From Dipteris shenzhenensis (taxonomy: Eukaryota > Polypodiophyta > Polypodiopsida > Gleicheniales), in the NCBI GenBank assembly GCA_047967505.1, contig CM106539.1: a stretch of DNA of 64,000 nt; one strand, 5' to 3'. Below are positions 18,351 to 28,152 of the stretch, in pieces; position 1 is the first letter of the stretch, and every line of letters begins with the position of its first letter. The position numbers and the translations under genes were made by a program. Below the pieces are notes generated by a model. It ran no database searches, was not told the DNA's origin, and saw nothing but the letters and a program-made list of their open reading frames with translations.

Positions 18351-18690
18351 TAGTAACCTGACAAACCTGGCAACCTACCACATCATTTTTAATAAATGCA
18401 TGCATCTTAGGCCAATAAAAGGTATGCTTCACAAGAGACAGAGTCCAATGTATACCTGGATGTCCAGCACTAGGAGCATCATGACACTCCGAGAGAATCT
18501 TGGATCGAAGATCCGAAACATCTGGCACACATATCTTTCCATTCTGGAACAGCAAGCCGTTCCTAATCATCCACTGACCTCCCGTCGCCTGTACTGTAGG
18601 TGGCACAATCCCTGAGTCCTGGTCAACTATGGAACTCCTATCCTGGACTTTCTGCCAATAAGAACTGAAATGACTATATTTCAAAATCAA
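18205..18690 (-). pseudogene. Gypsy integrase zinc-binding domain
   Basis: The minus-strand frame contains the HHCC domain: H in ILSECHDAPSAGHPGIHWTL, then TFYWPKMHAFIKNDVVGCQVCQ. The C-x2-C pair is intact. It lies directly between the RNase H region and the integrase core, as expected, and is interrupted on its 3' side by the 17925-18350 insertion. Confidence 0.85.
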
Positions 18691-19990
18691 AATCTTGCAT
18701 TAACTCTGCCCATCTAGCCTTTCGTCCCCTCAATTCAGACCCGTCACACACATACTTGATTGATTGGTGATCGGTCAATACAAGAAACTTCGAACCATAC
18801 AAGTAGTATCTCCAAACCTTCAGAGCATACACAACTGCCTAGAGTTCTTTTTCTAGTGTGGGCCAACGATATTGGGTGTCGTCTAGCTTCTTACTCTCAA
18901 AAGCTACAGGTCTGTCCTCTTGGAATAAAGTTGCCCCAATCGCAAAATCACTCACATCGACCTCTAGAACATAAAGCCGGGTAGGATCGGGTAATGCAAG
19001 AACGGGTGCTTCCTTGATAGTTAACTTCAAGGTTTCAAAAGCCTTGTTCAATGCATCATTTCAAGATATCGGTTGGGTAGACCTGCGTCCATGACCTTTC
19101 AATATGTTTGTCAGGAGTGCCGTGATGTGTGAATAATCATGCTCAGACTTTCATAGAAAAACCGTGAATCCTAGGAAAGAACGAAGTTGTTTCACAGTCT
19201 GAGGGATAGGCCGTTCTAAAACCTTTTGGATACGATCCAGCTCAATGCTAATACCTTCAGAAGAAATCTTGTGTCTTGAGTAAATGATCTCCTTCATAAA
19301 GAAGGGTCACATTTACTCATCTTGGCATAAAGCTTATGCTCTCTTAGAATAACTAAGACAACGGAGGTGTCCTATGTTATCCTCTAGCGTTTGGCTATAT
19401 ACCAAGACGTCATCTGAGAACATGATTACGAATTTGCCTAGAAAATCTCGGAACAAATCGTTCATCATTTGCTGGAAGGTGGCAAGAGAATTGGTCAAAC
19501 CAAAAGGTAATACGAGAAACTCGTAGTGGCCATACCTAGTTCAGAATGCGGTTCTATCTATGTGTTTAGCATATATACGGATTTGGTGATAACCCGTACG
19601 CAAATCAATCTTAGTGAAATACTTTGCTCCAGCCAAACGGTCTATCAAATCATCGGATAGAGGAAGAGCGTATCAATTCTTAATTGTCACTTTATTCAAT
19701 CATTTATAATCTATACACATTCTTTACGAATTATCTTTCTTCTTTCTTAAGAGGACAGGTGCTCCCCAAGGTGATTTACTTGGGTGAATATAGCCCATAT
19801 TCAAATAATCTTGTAGCTGTGAAGCTAACTCATCCTCCTCAAGCTGGCTCATCCTATAAGGTGGAACACTAATAGGTTGAGCCCTAGGTACTAAATCTAT
19901 GCGATGATCTACAGCCCGCAGTTCTGGAGGTAAACCTTCCGGCAGTTGAGCAGGGAATATATCCATGAAATCATCCAACAACATTCTCAA
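18691..19990 (-). pseudogene. Gypsy reverse transcriptase and RNase H
   Basis: 19990-19724 encodes the RT N-terminus (LVPRAQPISVPPYRMSQLEE, then SPWGAPVLLRKKKDNS). Around 19386-19430 the minus strand reads [15 protein letters not shown], the RT active-site region with FSDD in place of the usual Y-x-DD. 19051-18839 is the RNase H start (LYVLEVDVSDFAIGATLFQE, with the first catalytic Asp), followed by the WPTLEKEL motif. Frameshifts separate the pieces. Confidence 0.88.
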
Positions 19991-20677
19991 TTAACGGTAT
20001 TCAAACATGCTTAAATCATTTTTGTTATTAACAGAGACAACAAATGAAGAAAGCAGAATCAAAACACATTGATACACATCATAATGAGAAGTGTTTATTA
20101 TATTCCGAAGCTGCATCGCAGATACAATAGGTCCATGAGAAGAGCAAAAATCGTGGGTTTTAAACCACTCTATTCCGATTAACAAGTCCACTTGTTCCAA
20201 GTGCATGACATAGCACGCAAGAGCAGCTGTGTAGTCTTGCATCCAGATAGAAAGTGCCTCAATCTTGCGATCCCAAAACTGCTTCCCAGCTGGAAGCTAC
20301 ACCTTGTAGGTGTGATCGGTAGGTATTGTGGACAGCCCCATCTTCTGCACAAGTTTGTAATTTACAAAGTTGTGAGAGCTGCCCGGGTCAAAGAGAATGT
20401 GAACTCTTTGGTCCCTAACTTCTCCATAAACTCGAAAAATATCATGGGAACCAAATAACGAATTATTAAAAGTGCAATTACAAGAAAGTAGGTAGGTAAT
20501 GACATTTACAGAAATACCTGTCATCGAAACTTGATTAGCTCCCTTAGCTTTGGTACCTGGACCTGCATGGAGCTTCGGTCCCAGCACTTGCATCTGGTTC
20601 TTGTACTTGGGACAATCATTCCTAGTGTGGCCCTGCTCCTCGCATATGAAGCAACGTCCTTCTTTCTTTAACTTCAA
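19991..20677 (-). pseudogene. Gypsy zinc knuckle and aspartic protease
   Basis: CFICEEQGHTRNDCPKY is a CCHC zinc knuckle (nucleocapsid). About 80 residues later VHILFDPGSSHNFVNYKLV is the protease active site, with DPG in place of DSG or DTG. That change, if not a sequencing artefact, would disrupt the flap geometry. QVDLLIGIEWFKTH (20242-19991) is the protease tail, in a shifted frame. Confidence 0.85.
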
Positions 20678-20736
20678 TGTACGAAGGAAACGGGCACAAC
20701 CATTCTTCGTTTGAGTCGAATGCCTCTTGGAGGCAT

Positions 20737-21583
20737 CTATAGACTTCGACTCCCCGGTACCAGTGGTAGATTGGAATAACTTCCTCTTGTTCTTCCCACC
20801 CGTGTCAAGGCAATTGTGGTTCCCTTTGTGCTTGCCATGGTATCATCATAGATGCGCGCATAATTCATGGCCTCTTGCAAAGTGGTACACTTATTGTTCT
20901 TGATCTGTAACTTGTACGAGTCAGGCAAACCATCCACAAAGAAAGCTAACAAGGTCACTATATCCATCTTTGTAGCTCTGGTCTACAAATCCCGAAACCT
21001 CTGAAGATAAACCTCAAAAGTCAGATTTAGCTTAGACATATCGAGGGCTTTGAGCTTGCTTACGATATCGTAATCTTCCTCCTTCTTCAAAAACTCTTTC
21101 TTGAAGACCCCTTCGAATTCTATCAGGCTTGGGTCGGAGTTCCTTCCACCACAATAAAGCCTTTCCTGACATATACCCTGTTGCAAGCTGTATTTTCTTA
21201 TCATCTAGGTAAGGGTGAAACTGGAAGTGTACTTGCCACTTGTGCAACCAAGTGTCAACAACCTCCTTGGTACGAGACTTTTGATATTTGGGAAAAGGAT
21301 TTGGAGTGATGTTCGGACCTAACACTGAAGCCATGGCATCCACATGCGTGAGTGCCTGAATAGTGCTAGTCAAAAGTGTGAGTGTAGTTTGAATCCCTTC
21401 GAGTTGCTGTGTCAACCCTGTTTGATTCATGTTAACCTGCTCAAACTTTTCATTGAGACCAGTGGTGAATTTACTGAAGGCTATCTTTGTAATCAAATCA
21501 TCATAGAGACCCTGGTCATCCTCCACATGGTAGTTCATATCTTGGTCTCCCATTGCAAGTTCGGGGTCTATGGAATCAGCCAT
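20737..21583 (-). pseudogene. Gypsy gag capsid region
   Basis: 21583-21032 starts MADSIDPELAMGDQDMNYHV and contains VVDTWLHKWQVHFQFHPYL and LATGYMSGKALLWWKEL, the gag capsid pattern (WL..W..HF...., A..Y..G.A..WW). The next frames give FEGVFKKEFL and LTFEVYLQRFRDL, and 20967-20737 gives LAFFVDGLPDSYKLQI. The start codon at 21581-21583 is the first Met after the leader. Confidence 0.8.
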
Positions 21584-22241
21584 AACTAAAATCAGATTTG
21601 ATGAAGAAAGTAGGCTGAGAGAAGAGGAGGAATAGGTGGTCTCGAAACTGGGAGGCTGGAACAGAGAGAGAAGATGACGAAACAGAGGTGATGAAAGAAA
21701 GAGGGCTGGCTAGACGAAAGGAGAAGGGGCTAGCAGAGGCTATCAATCTCGAAGTTGAGCTCCTTGCTGTCCCGTATGGAGGACTGCAGCGGGTGGAACC
21801 AGAGGGGGAAATTGGCAAGGGGTAGTGGAGGGGTGTAGACTTGCGCACAACCCTTGGCGCCCTCGTGGTCACTGCAAACTGCTCCAAACCTTGGCGCCCT
21901 CGTGGTCACTGCTTAGCCCGCTATACTTGGGTTCAACTAAAGCTCCCCCTCAACCCAATGCTTCTCTCCTACCATCGCTTCTCTCCTACAATCACTCTCC
22001 CCTACAATCACTCTTTGCCCCTCCAAGTTACACCTCGCTCTATCTCTCTCCTAGTGCCTCACTTCAGCAGCGAATTCACTCCCTCTCTGCCTTCTCCTAC
22101 CTTCTTTCCTAATCCAATACCACTTCCCTTAACCGATGAACAAGTAGACACTTGCAAGGTATGAACACAAATTTTGAAATTAGGGCATACCTAGAGAAAA
22201 ATTTGTCCAAAATTCTCGCAACAGGAGTTCCTACCTCAGGA
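21584..22241 (-). other. Gypsy untranslated leader
   Basis: Sequence between the primer-binding site and gag, with a tandem ccttggcgccctcgtggtcactgc repeat (about 21855 and 21889). No coding signal beyond short chance ORFs. Confidence 0.55.
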
Positions 22242-22259
22242 GTTGGCTCTGATACCAAC
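22242..22259 (-). other. Primer-binding site (initiator-Met tRNA type)
   Basis: On the minus strand GTTGGTATCAGAGCCAAC directly follows the LTR end (TGTCA). TGGTATCAGAGC is the common plant primer-binding sequence complementary to the 3' end of initiator methionine tRNA. This fixes the orientation and LTR boundary. Confidence 0.88.
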
Positions 22260-22455
22260 TGACACGACCCCAGCAGTCTTGAAACCTCTTATTTGCAAGC
22301 AAACACAAGAACACACCAAATGTGAGGAAACTGAGCAGGCTGCTCACCACCCAACCATGACATCTATGGGATGCGATCCTGAATTAGGAGATGTCCCCTC
22401 CGAGCCACGAGCTGAGCTACTGGTGTGAACTCCCAACCAGATGCTAACCAGCCTA
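22260..22455 (-). repeat. 5' LTR of gypsy element, part nearest the primer site
   Basis: Matches the left part of 16330-16845 (gcaagcaaacacaagaacac, cgagctgagctactgg). It stops at 22455, where CATTAGGGGAGAATTGGG begins. The rest of the LTR resumes at 32060 with gtgtcccataccaccaggtg, which follows directly in the intact LTR. Confidence 0.88.
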
Positions 22456-22487
22456 CATTAGGGGAGAATTGGGATCTCCAAAGGGCC
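22456..22487 (+). repeat. Terminal inverted repeat, left
   Basis: CATTAGGGGAGAATTGGG followed by atctccaaagggcc. Pairs with 32028-32059. Confidence 0.9.
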
Positions 22488-22533
22488 CCCAATTCGTGTT
22501 TCCTAATTTCAAGGGATTAGTGAGGTATTTGAG

Positions 22534-23567
22534 GTGTACCAATGGGAGTGCTCCTTTTTGTGGGGCAATGCTATGTTGAGGTGGAGGGTGGGCAGACCTG
22601 CAAACAGCCCCTATTGGCTACTCCTCTTACACCGGGGACCACTCAAACCATCCCCCCCCCCCAACCCATGCTTGACCCTTCTCCCATATGCACCTCCCCC
22701 AAACAAACCTACAAGTCATTCAAGAGGCAGTGGGCCCTTCTGGGCAAAAATTTCCCCCCTCTCAGCTTGTTACAGGCCTGCCCCCTCCTCTTCTCTGGTC
22801 CAGCTCCATTCTCCCTCCATTTTTCAAATGTGGGAACTCATTTGGCATCTTCTCTGCCCCCTCCTATTCTGGTCCATTGTGTTTCTCCCTCTCCAGCACC
22901 TCCTGCAGCAGCTGCTCATTCTCTCTCCATTCCTAGCTACAACACCTCCTACAGCAGCAGTTGCTCATCCCCCTCTGCTCTTTCTTCCTCTATTCCTAGC
23001 TACAGTACCTCCTGTAGTGGCTGCTCATCCCCCTCTGCACTTTCTCCCTCCATTCCTAGCTACAACACCTCCTGGAGCAGCTGCTCATCCCCCTCTACTC
23101 TTTCTCCCTCCATTCCTAGCTACAGCACCTCTTGGAGCTTCTCTCAACCTTCAGTTGCACCCTCTATACCTTCTCCCTCTATTGGAGCTGCTCTCTCCCT
23201 CCAAGCTACACTTTCTAGTCCACTATTTCTGTTGTGACCTATGTACAAGCATGGTGAGGAGACCATACATGTACTCTGTGTCCCATAGGAGCAAAAATGC
23301 ACTGGGTGAATGGGTGCCTTGCACCTATAGCTTGAATGATTGGATAGTCATGAGAGGATCTGCCAAGGGTCCACATAAGCTTCCTAAGAGCAAAAGAGGT
23401 GATCTTTTGCATGAATGGAAGGGCCGCATTATGAAGTTCAAGCTTGGGAAGAAAGGATTGCTTGCAAACGTGCAACATATCTACATGGGGAAGGACATGC
23501 GCCTTCCTCTGTCAAGCAATCAATCGACAATACCATCGCAGTTTGCATTTTGTGTAAGATTTTGAAG
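22534..23567 (+). CDS. Unknown transposon-borne ORF: Pro/Ser-rich repeats plus basic C-terminal part
   Basis: 343 codons open from 22534. The first two thirds are low-complexity. A roughly 66-bp DNA unit (cattcctagctacaacacct ... ctgctcatccccctct) repeats about four times from 22920 to 23140 and gives Pro/Leu/Ala-rich repeats in this frame and Ser-rich repeats in another, so the true frame there is uncertain. The last 100 codons look protein-like: YMYSVSHRSKNALGEWVPCT, then LPKSKRGDLLHEWKGRIMKF. I recognise no family. It faces the H3-like gene. The first ATG lies 78 bp inside the terminus; a later start (MVRRPYMYSV, 23251) is also possible, with the upstream part being repeat DNA. Confidence 0.4.
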
Positions 23568-23689
23568 TGTAATGAGTCAGCTTGAAATTGTATTTTGAAA
23601 TAGAACCAGTGTAATGAGTCAGTTTGAAATTGTAATTTGAAATAGCACTTCTGCATAGCAGATGTATTTCCTTCAGACTTTGAGGAGTG

Positions 23690-24531
23690 GGAACCAATCG
23701 AGTGCTTCTTAGGTAAGTTTACTGCCATTCATGAGGATTTAGGAAGGCAAATGCATGCTGGAGAGAAGTCCTCTACTTTGAAAAAAAGAAATATCTATTG
23801 GTATAATGCCAAGTACATTACTCCAAGGACGACATCATGCTATGGCCATCTTCAATGCATTGCAACACCACAACTTGAAGACATGGATTGCAGCATGGTG
23901 GACAAAGAACAATGCAATCATACAAGGAAAAGATTGCAAAGGATGTGGGGAGGATGTGAGCATGGCCATGAAGTTTACATTTGGCTCTAAATGGGTAAGG
24001 TTGTCTTGGTTTATGCCTCTGCACATTTTTTCTTCTTGTTTTCATAATATCCAGATGCACAAAACAAAAACCATGTGGTCATGCAAGTGCCTACATGAGA
24101 ATGCCCTTGAGGAATTGCTTGGGGTGAATTGGGGAAGCAGGTCAGGTGAACAAAAGGGTGATCTGTTTCAATGCCATGTATGTAAGGACAATGTGGTTGT
24201 CAAGTACCACATCTCCCACCAAATGTTATATTTTGCTTTCCAATATAGGCGCTGGAAGAAAACAGGTGGCAATTGGCTCCCCCTTGACTCTAACGATGAT
24301 GATAATACAGGGGTAAGTTTATGTATTGGTTCTCATTTAGGAGATGTCAAGAATGTGACTGTCACGTCACAGTGGACTCTCAGGGATGTGCGGGAACACC
24401 TATTGGTCATGGAGGATGGCATGTCTGAGTCCTTTCACTTTACCTTAAATGGTGAAAAGGTAGGAAAGCGTGCAAAGAAGCTCATGCATAGTGCCACTTT
24501 TATCCCTCCTGCAATATTGAAGATTGTCTAG
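23690..24531 (+). CDS. Unknown transposon-borne gene with Cys pairs and possible ubiquitin-like C-terminus
   Basis: Coding begins upstream in another frame (EEWEPIECFLGKFTAIHEDL, 23690-23750) and shifts near 23830 to the main frame ending at 24531. That frame has CKGCGEDVSMAMKF, later WSCKCLHENALEELLG and LFQCHVCKDNVVVKYH. These C-x2-C and C-x-C pairs suggest one or two zinc-binding units. The end (TSQWTLRDVREHLLVMEDGM, then FHFTLNGEKVGKRAKKLMH) has the length and rhythm of a ubiquitin-like fold; that is a guess. 23993-24051 (gtaagg...atccag) is either a 59-bp in-frame intron or coding. One frame break suggests decay or a missed splice. Not a known family to me. Confidence 0.45.
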
Positions 24532-24764
24532 AAAATGTGGGGTGGAACAATTGTGGATTTTGACATTTTCCAATTAATAGTGGTGCAATTAATTTTGATG
24601 TTTTGAATGGTTTTGTTTCATGTCAATGTCAAGTTTTTCCCAAAAAATTTATAATTCTTTTTATTTTTTATATTTAGAACATTTGGGTATATATAGGTTA
24701 TAAAGTTACTTTAGTTTCAAAGTTTCACTATCATAGCCATAGTTCTCCTAGCTACCAAACTACC

Positions 24765-26246
24765 ATGGACTCTGCTAGGTCTGCCTTCCACGATTTCATC
24801 TCCCGTACTCCATTAATTGATAGAGAGGAGGAGTTATTTCCAGTCTTTGATAAGAGCATAGATGTCCTAGGCACCTACTTGGGAGCCAGAGACAATTTTG
24901 AAGACCTCATCAAGTACATGCAAGACTACATTGTGAGTTTTGCATATCAACTTGGTGAGTCTACAAAAAGATGGGTCCCAATTGATTGTTTGAAGTACTT
25001 GTTCAATAAAGAACCCAGGTTCATAAAGCGTTTAGATCGCTTTCGAGCCCAGCTCACACCCCTAGGGTTTAGGGAGGTGGACACTGATGAACTCCTAGCA
25101 TGTGGAGTCATCGGAAACACAGGAAATAGGTCCTTATCTTGGGAAATGACCTTTATTTTCCTTCTTCAGGAGGGACAAATGGAAGAGGAGGCCTCGACCT
25201 CAAGCCCTGTGACCCTGCCCCTGCCCTTTCCGATCCTCTTATTTTTGTAGATGAGCCCAACATCTACAATGAAGAGCCCTTAGATAAAGAAGCTGAGGAG
25301 CGGGAAGCTGCATTGGCTCGGGAAGTGCTCCAACGACCTCCTGAACCCCATTCTACTTCTCAAATTCCATCCACCTCGGACACCACCTCTGTTGACCCTG
25401 CAACAATGATATGGTTTCTTGCTCCCCTTCTTGTCAATGGAGAACAATACCTCTTTCTCCATGATGTAGAGGTTATGTTTGGTCTCCGGGAGGATGAAGC
25501 TCTTAGTATCCTATGTGGATACGAGGTGGACATGACTATGCAAGAACCTGGGTTTTTGGGAGCAGATGATTCAATAGAAGAGGTTCTTGCTTTAAAACTG
25601 GCCCAAATCAAAGATGCAGAGACATCAATCTACTTTGACCTACCTGATGTTCCAGAAGAAGCCTCCACATCTCACTCTAGATAGGCCTCTGGATCCATCC
25701 TCATTGACAAAGAGGAAGGGATTGAGCATGATGACTCCATAGTGGTAAGAAACTATGAGCTTTGAATTTCTTCTCTCTTGGTATACTTTTGCTTTAATGG
25801 AATTCTAATGTAATGTTAGACTGTTGCAAGAGGCATTTGAGGTCGACCTATTCTCATCTCGGCAACACCTTGTTCGCAGTAGCTTCGACCGAGATCACTC
25901 ACTGGCACATTACCTTGGCCAAGCAAAAGGGCGCTTTGTGGTTATCCACAAAAAGTTTTCTCCACATGACACTGATGACCTCCTGAAGTGCAAGGCCTTG
26001 TCAAGAGTGATTGGTCATGCTGACATCAATCGCAATGCTGACAAGGTCATTTTGGTGAACCGCATGGCTGCCCTCAATGCCTTTGGAACCAATTTTCAAG
26101 GTATGGCATTGACGGCAGCAGCCATGTCCCTGGGCAGCAATGAAAATAGTGTTGACTCTCTATCGACTAGGTTTAGAGCTAGGAGTGTATTTGGGAATTC
26201 AAAGCCCAATGTTCTCAGTGTTTTAGAGAAGAGAGAAAGGCTCTGA
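24765..26246 (+). CDS. Unknown transposon-borne gene, at least three exons
   Basis: 24765 starts MDSARSAFHDFISRTPLIDR and runs about 120 residues. The frame must change near 25128-25168 (gtccttatct...cttcttcag, a very short intron or a frameshift) to continue as KPCDPAPALSDPLIF ... WFLAPLLVNGEQYLFLHDVE, ending at 25684 in a TAG. After a possible intron (25747-25820, gtaaga...) coding resumes as EAFEVDLFSSRQHLVRSSFD and GRFVVIHKKFSPHDTDDLLK, ending SVLEKRERL at 26246. The middle is acidic and rich in Glu/Pro/Ser. No motif is recognised. The gene converges on the H3-like gene 500 bp away. The ATG at 24765 is the first in frame after an AT-rich, promoter-like stretch. Confidence 0.45.
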
Positions 26247-26758
26247 AGCCTTATTGTATAGAAATTTTATTTTATATGAATACAGCTATACTTTTTATAC
26301 AGTGCCCCATTTTGTGTTCTTTTATAAAATTTATTTTATACTGTCATTGTATTTTGTAACTTTAATTGTTGTTGGCATTAATATTTTCATTCACTATTCT
26401 GTTCAAAAGCATGCGATCAAATAAATATTTGCGCTATAATGGTCATTTCTGAGCAATCCAGTAAGAATCTCACCGCACGGCAGAAGGCAAATGTGTTCGG
26501 CATCACGCGGGGAGCCCAAAAATGGTAAAACTCGATATGGCACGTATGGGGCTTGTTTGACTTGCATAAACTAATGGAAAGCATCATTTGACCACTCAAA
26601 TTCACACTGAACTTGCATAAACTGATGGAAAGCATCACGTAACATGTATAATAACATGGGAGCAGTAATAGAACATAAAGATATCTTTTATTCATTGGCC
26701 TCAAAGGGCAAAGATTTACAAAATGAATCAGGTTACACCAAATGAACCTAAACAACAT
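26247..26758. other. Convergent intergenic spacer inside the transposon
   Basis: AT-rich 512 bp between two convergent genes, with direct repeats of ttgcataaactratggaaagcatca (about 26560 and 26611). It should hold both polyadenylation regions. No gene is seen. Confidence 0.5.
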
Positions 26759-27874
26759 CTAGGGCCTAAGGGAGGGATTAGAGTGGATGCGCTTGGCGAG
26801 TGCAAGATCCTTGTCCATCACTGTTACTCTTTTGGCATGGATAGCACATAAGTTCGCGTCTTCAAAAAGACCTACTGTCATCTGCTCCGTTGCCTCCTGA
26901 ATTGCTCCCATAGCGCCTGAAGTGAAACGCACATCACTCTTGTAATGCTGTGCTATTTCATGTACAACACCCTGGAAGGGTGCACGGGGAATGAGATTGT
27001 CCATAGTGGTTTGGAACTTGCGGATCTCCTAAAGTGCCTTCACGCCTGATTTTTTGGGCCTCTTAATCTTTGGGGGACCCTGCACTAGCCTTTGGACATG
27101 GCTCCATGGCCGCTTGTCCGCTTTGAACTTCTTTTGCCTCTCCTCCCTTGCAACCACCTTTTCAGACTCCTCTTCCTATGTCTGGTGGGTCATTCGAGGT
27201 GGCTTCTCGCACCTAGGGGTTTGCTTTGTCCTTGGTCTCTTTTCCTTTTTATGAGGCTGTGAGACAGCAAGCTGAGGCTCTTGCTCAGCTCGTACTAGAG
27301 GCTCCTCATATCTGATCATCTCAAGGCACAGAGGGTTGATGGTGCTCTTCCGTGTGGTCTGCTTGGTTGGAGGATTGGGGCCAAGGTTCATTATATCTAC
27401 GAGCCCACCAAATACTTCCTCTTGTTGTGGCCCCTGTAATCTCTCCATCTCCTCTCTTTGCCTTTCTTGCTCCCCTTGTTCGTCTAGATGCTCCACGCCA
27501 GGACCCCACGGAGGAGGGAGGGGCAGTTGATTAGGATTGACTGGACTATTTTGCCCCTCTTGGGAGACCTCTCTACTTCCACGGTTAGTTGTGTGGAAGG
27601 ACTCAGAGGACCCCTGATCGTGCTTGGATCCTTCATCGTGCTGGGATTCCTCATGGTGCTGAGATCCCTGGGATCCTCCATGAGAGTCGAATGGTGGGGA
27701 CTCGCGTTGCTTGGACTCCTGATGATGAGAACTGCCTTCAAATCCCTGGTGATGATTGCCCTCTTGGCCACTGGGGCTTGCAGTGTGTTTGGAGGCCATG
27801 GCGTTCTGAGGAGGACAACGGCTAGCATCTAAACTGCGTCCAGTGGATCTAGCAGTTTGTTTAACTCGAGCCAT
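26759..27874 (-). CDS. Histone H3-like protein with internal H3-tail mimics (transposon cargo)
   Basis: One frame runs from ATG 27874 to the stop at 26759, broken only by two TAG codons (27176-27178 and about 27043). The start [14 protein letters not shown] matches the H3 tail (ARTKQTARKST). Residues 20-165 are Gln/Ser/His/Gly/Glu-rich. TKQTTRKST (residues 170-178) and RTKQTPR (215-221) repeat the tail motif. The C-terminal part (VKAL[17 protein letters not shown], [46 protein letters not shown]) aligns gap-free with the complete H3 histone fold, including loop 1 of canonical length (not the longer CENH3 loop). Expected role from the fold: pairing with H4 in nucleosomes; this is inference. 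If the stops are real it is a pseudogene; the long conserved frame around them argues for recent inactivation, readthrough or error. A TATA box and telo-boxes lie upstream. Confidence 0.88.
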
Positions 27875-27906
27875 AGAAATGAGGGATTTTAGGGTTTTGA
27901 AGTGCT

Positions 27907-27960
27907 TTATATAGTCTTTTTTAAAGCACTTTAGGGTTTTTCTTTTAAATTAGGGTTTTT
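27907..27960 (-). promoter_or_regulatory. Promoter of the H3-like gene: TATA box and three telo-boxes
   Basis: On the minus strand CTATATAAAG lies 33-40 bp before the ATG. AAAACCCTAAA-type motifs occur at about 27889-27898 (between TATA and ATG), 27931-27940 and 27950-27960. Telo-boxes (AAACCCTAA) are known in plant promoters of histone, ribosomal-protein and cell-cycle genes. Their clustering here supports a real polymerase II promoter with proliferation-linked control. Confidence 0.65.
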
Positions 27961-28152
27961 TGAGTGCACCTCCTCCCCCCCAGTGTTTTGTCGCCAGTTC
28001 GGTAATACTTAATATTAACCACCCTCCCTCCCAACCCACTCACCCCTCTGCCCTACCATGTCGCACATGCAATTCTGCAATTCCAAACAAATTTGTGAAT
28101 TTTGGAATCTATAATTGACTCAAAATAGTGTTAACTTTATTCATTAAACATT

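Noticed and set aside
22542-23237. Overlapping 231-codon Ser-rich ORF
   Set aside because: It is the alternative frame of the same tandem DNA repeat covered by the 22534 ORF; the choice of frame is uncertain and it does not continue into the protein-like C-terminal part.
27336-27832. Plus-strand ORFs opposite the H3-like gene
   Set aside because: Shadow frames: the minus strand encodes the H3-tail motifs and the fold.
26759-27874. Centromeric H3 (CENH3) identity for the H3-like gene
   Set aside because: Loop 1 (HYKSDVRF) has canonical H3 length and the tail is H3-type (ARVKQTAR); CENH3 usually has a longer loop 1 and an unrelated tail.
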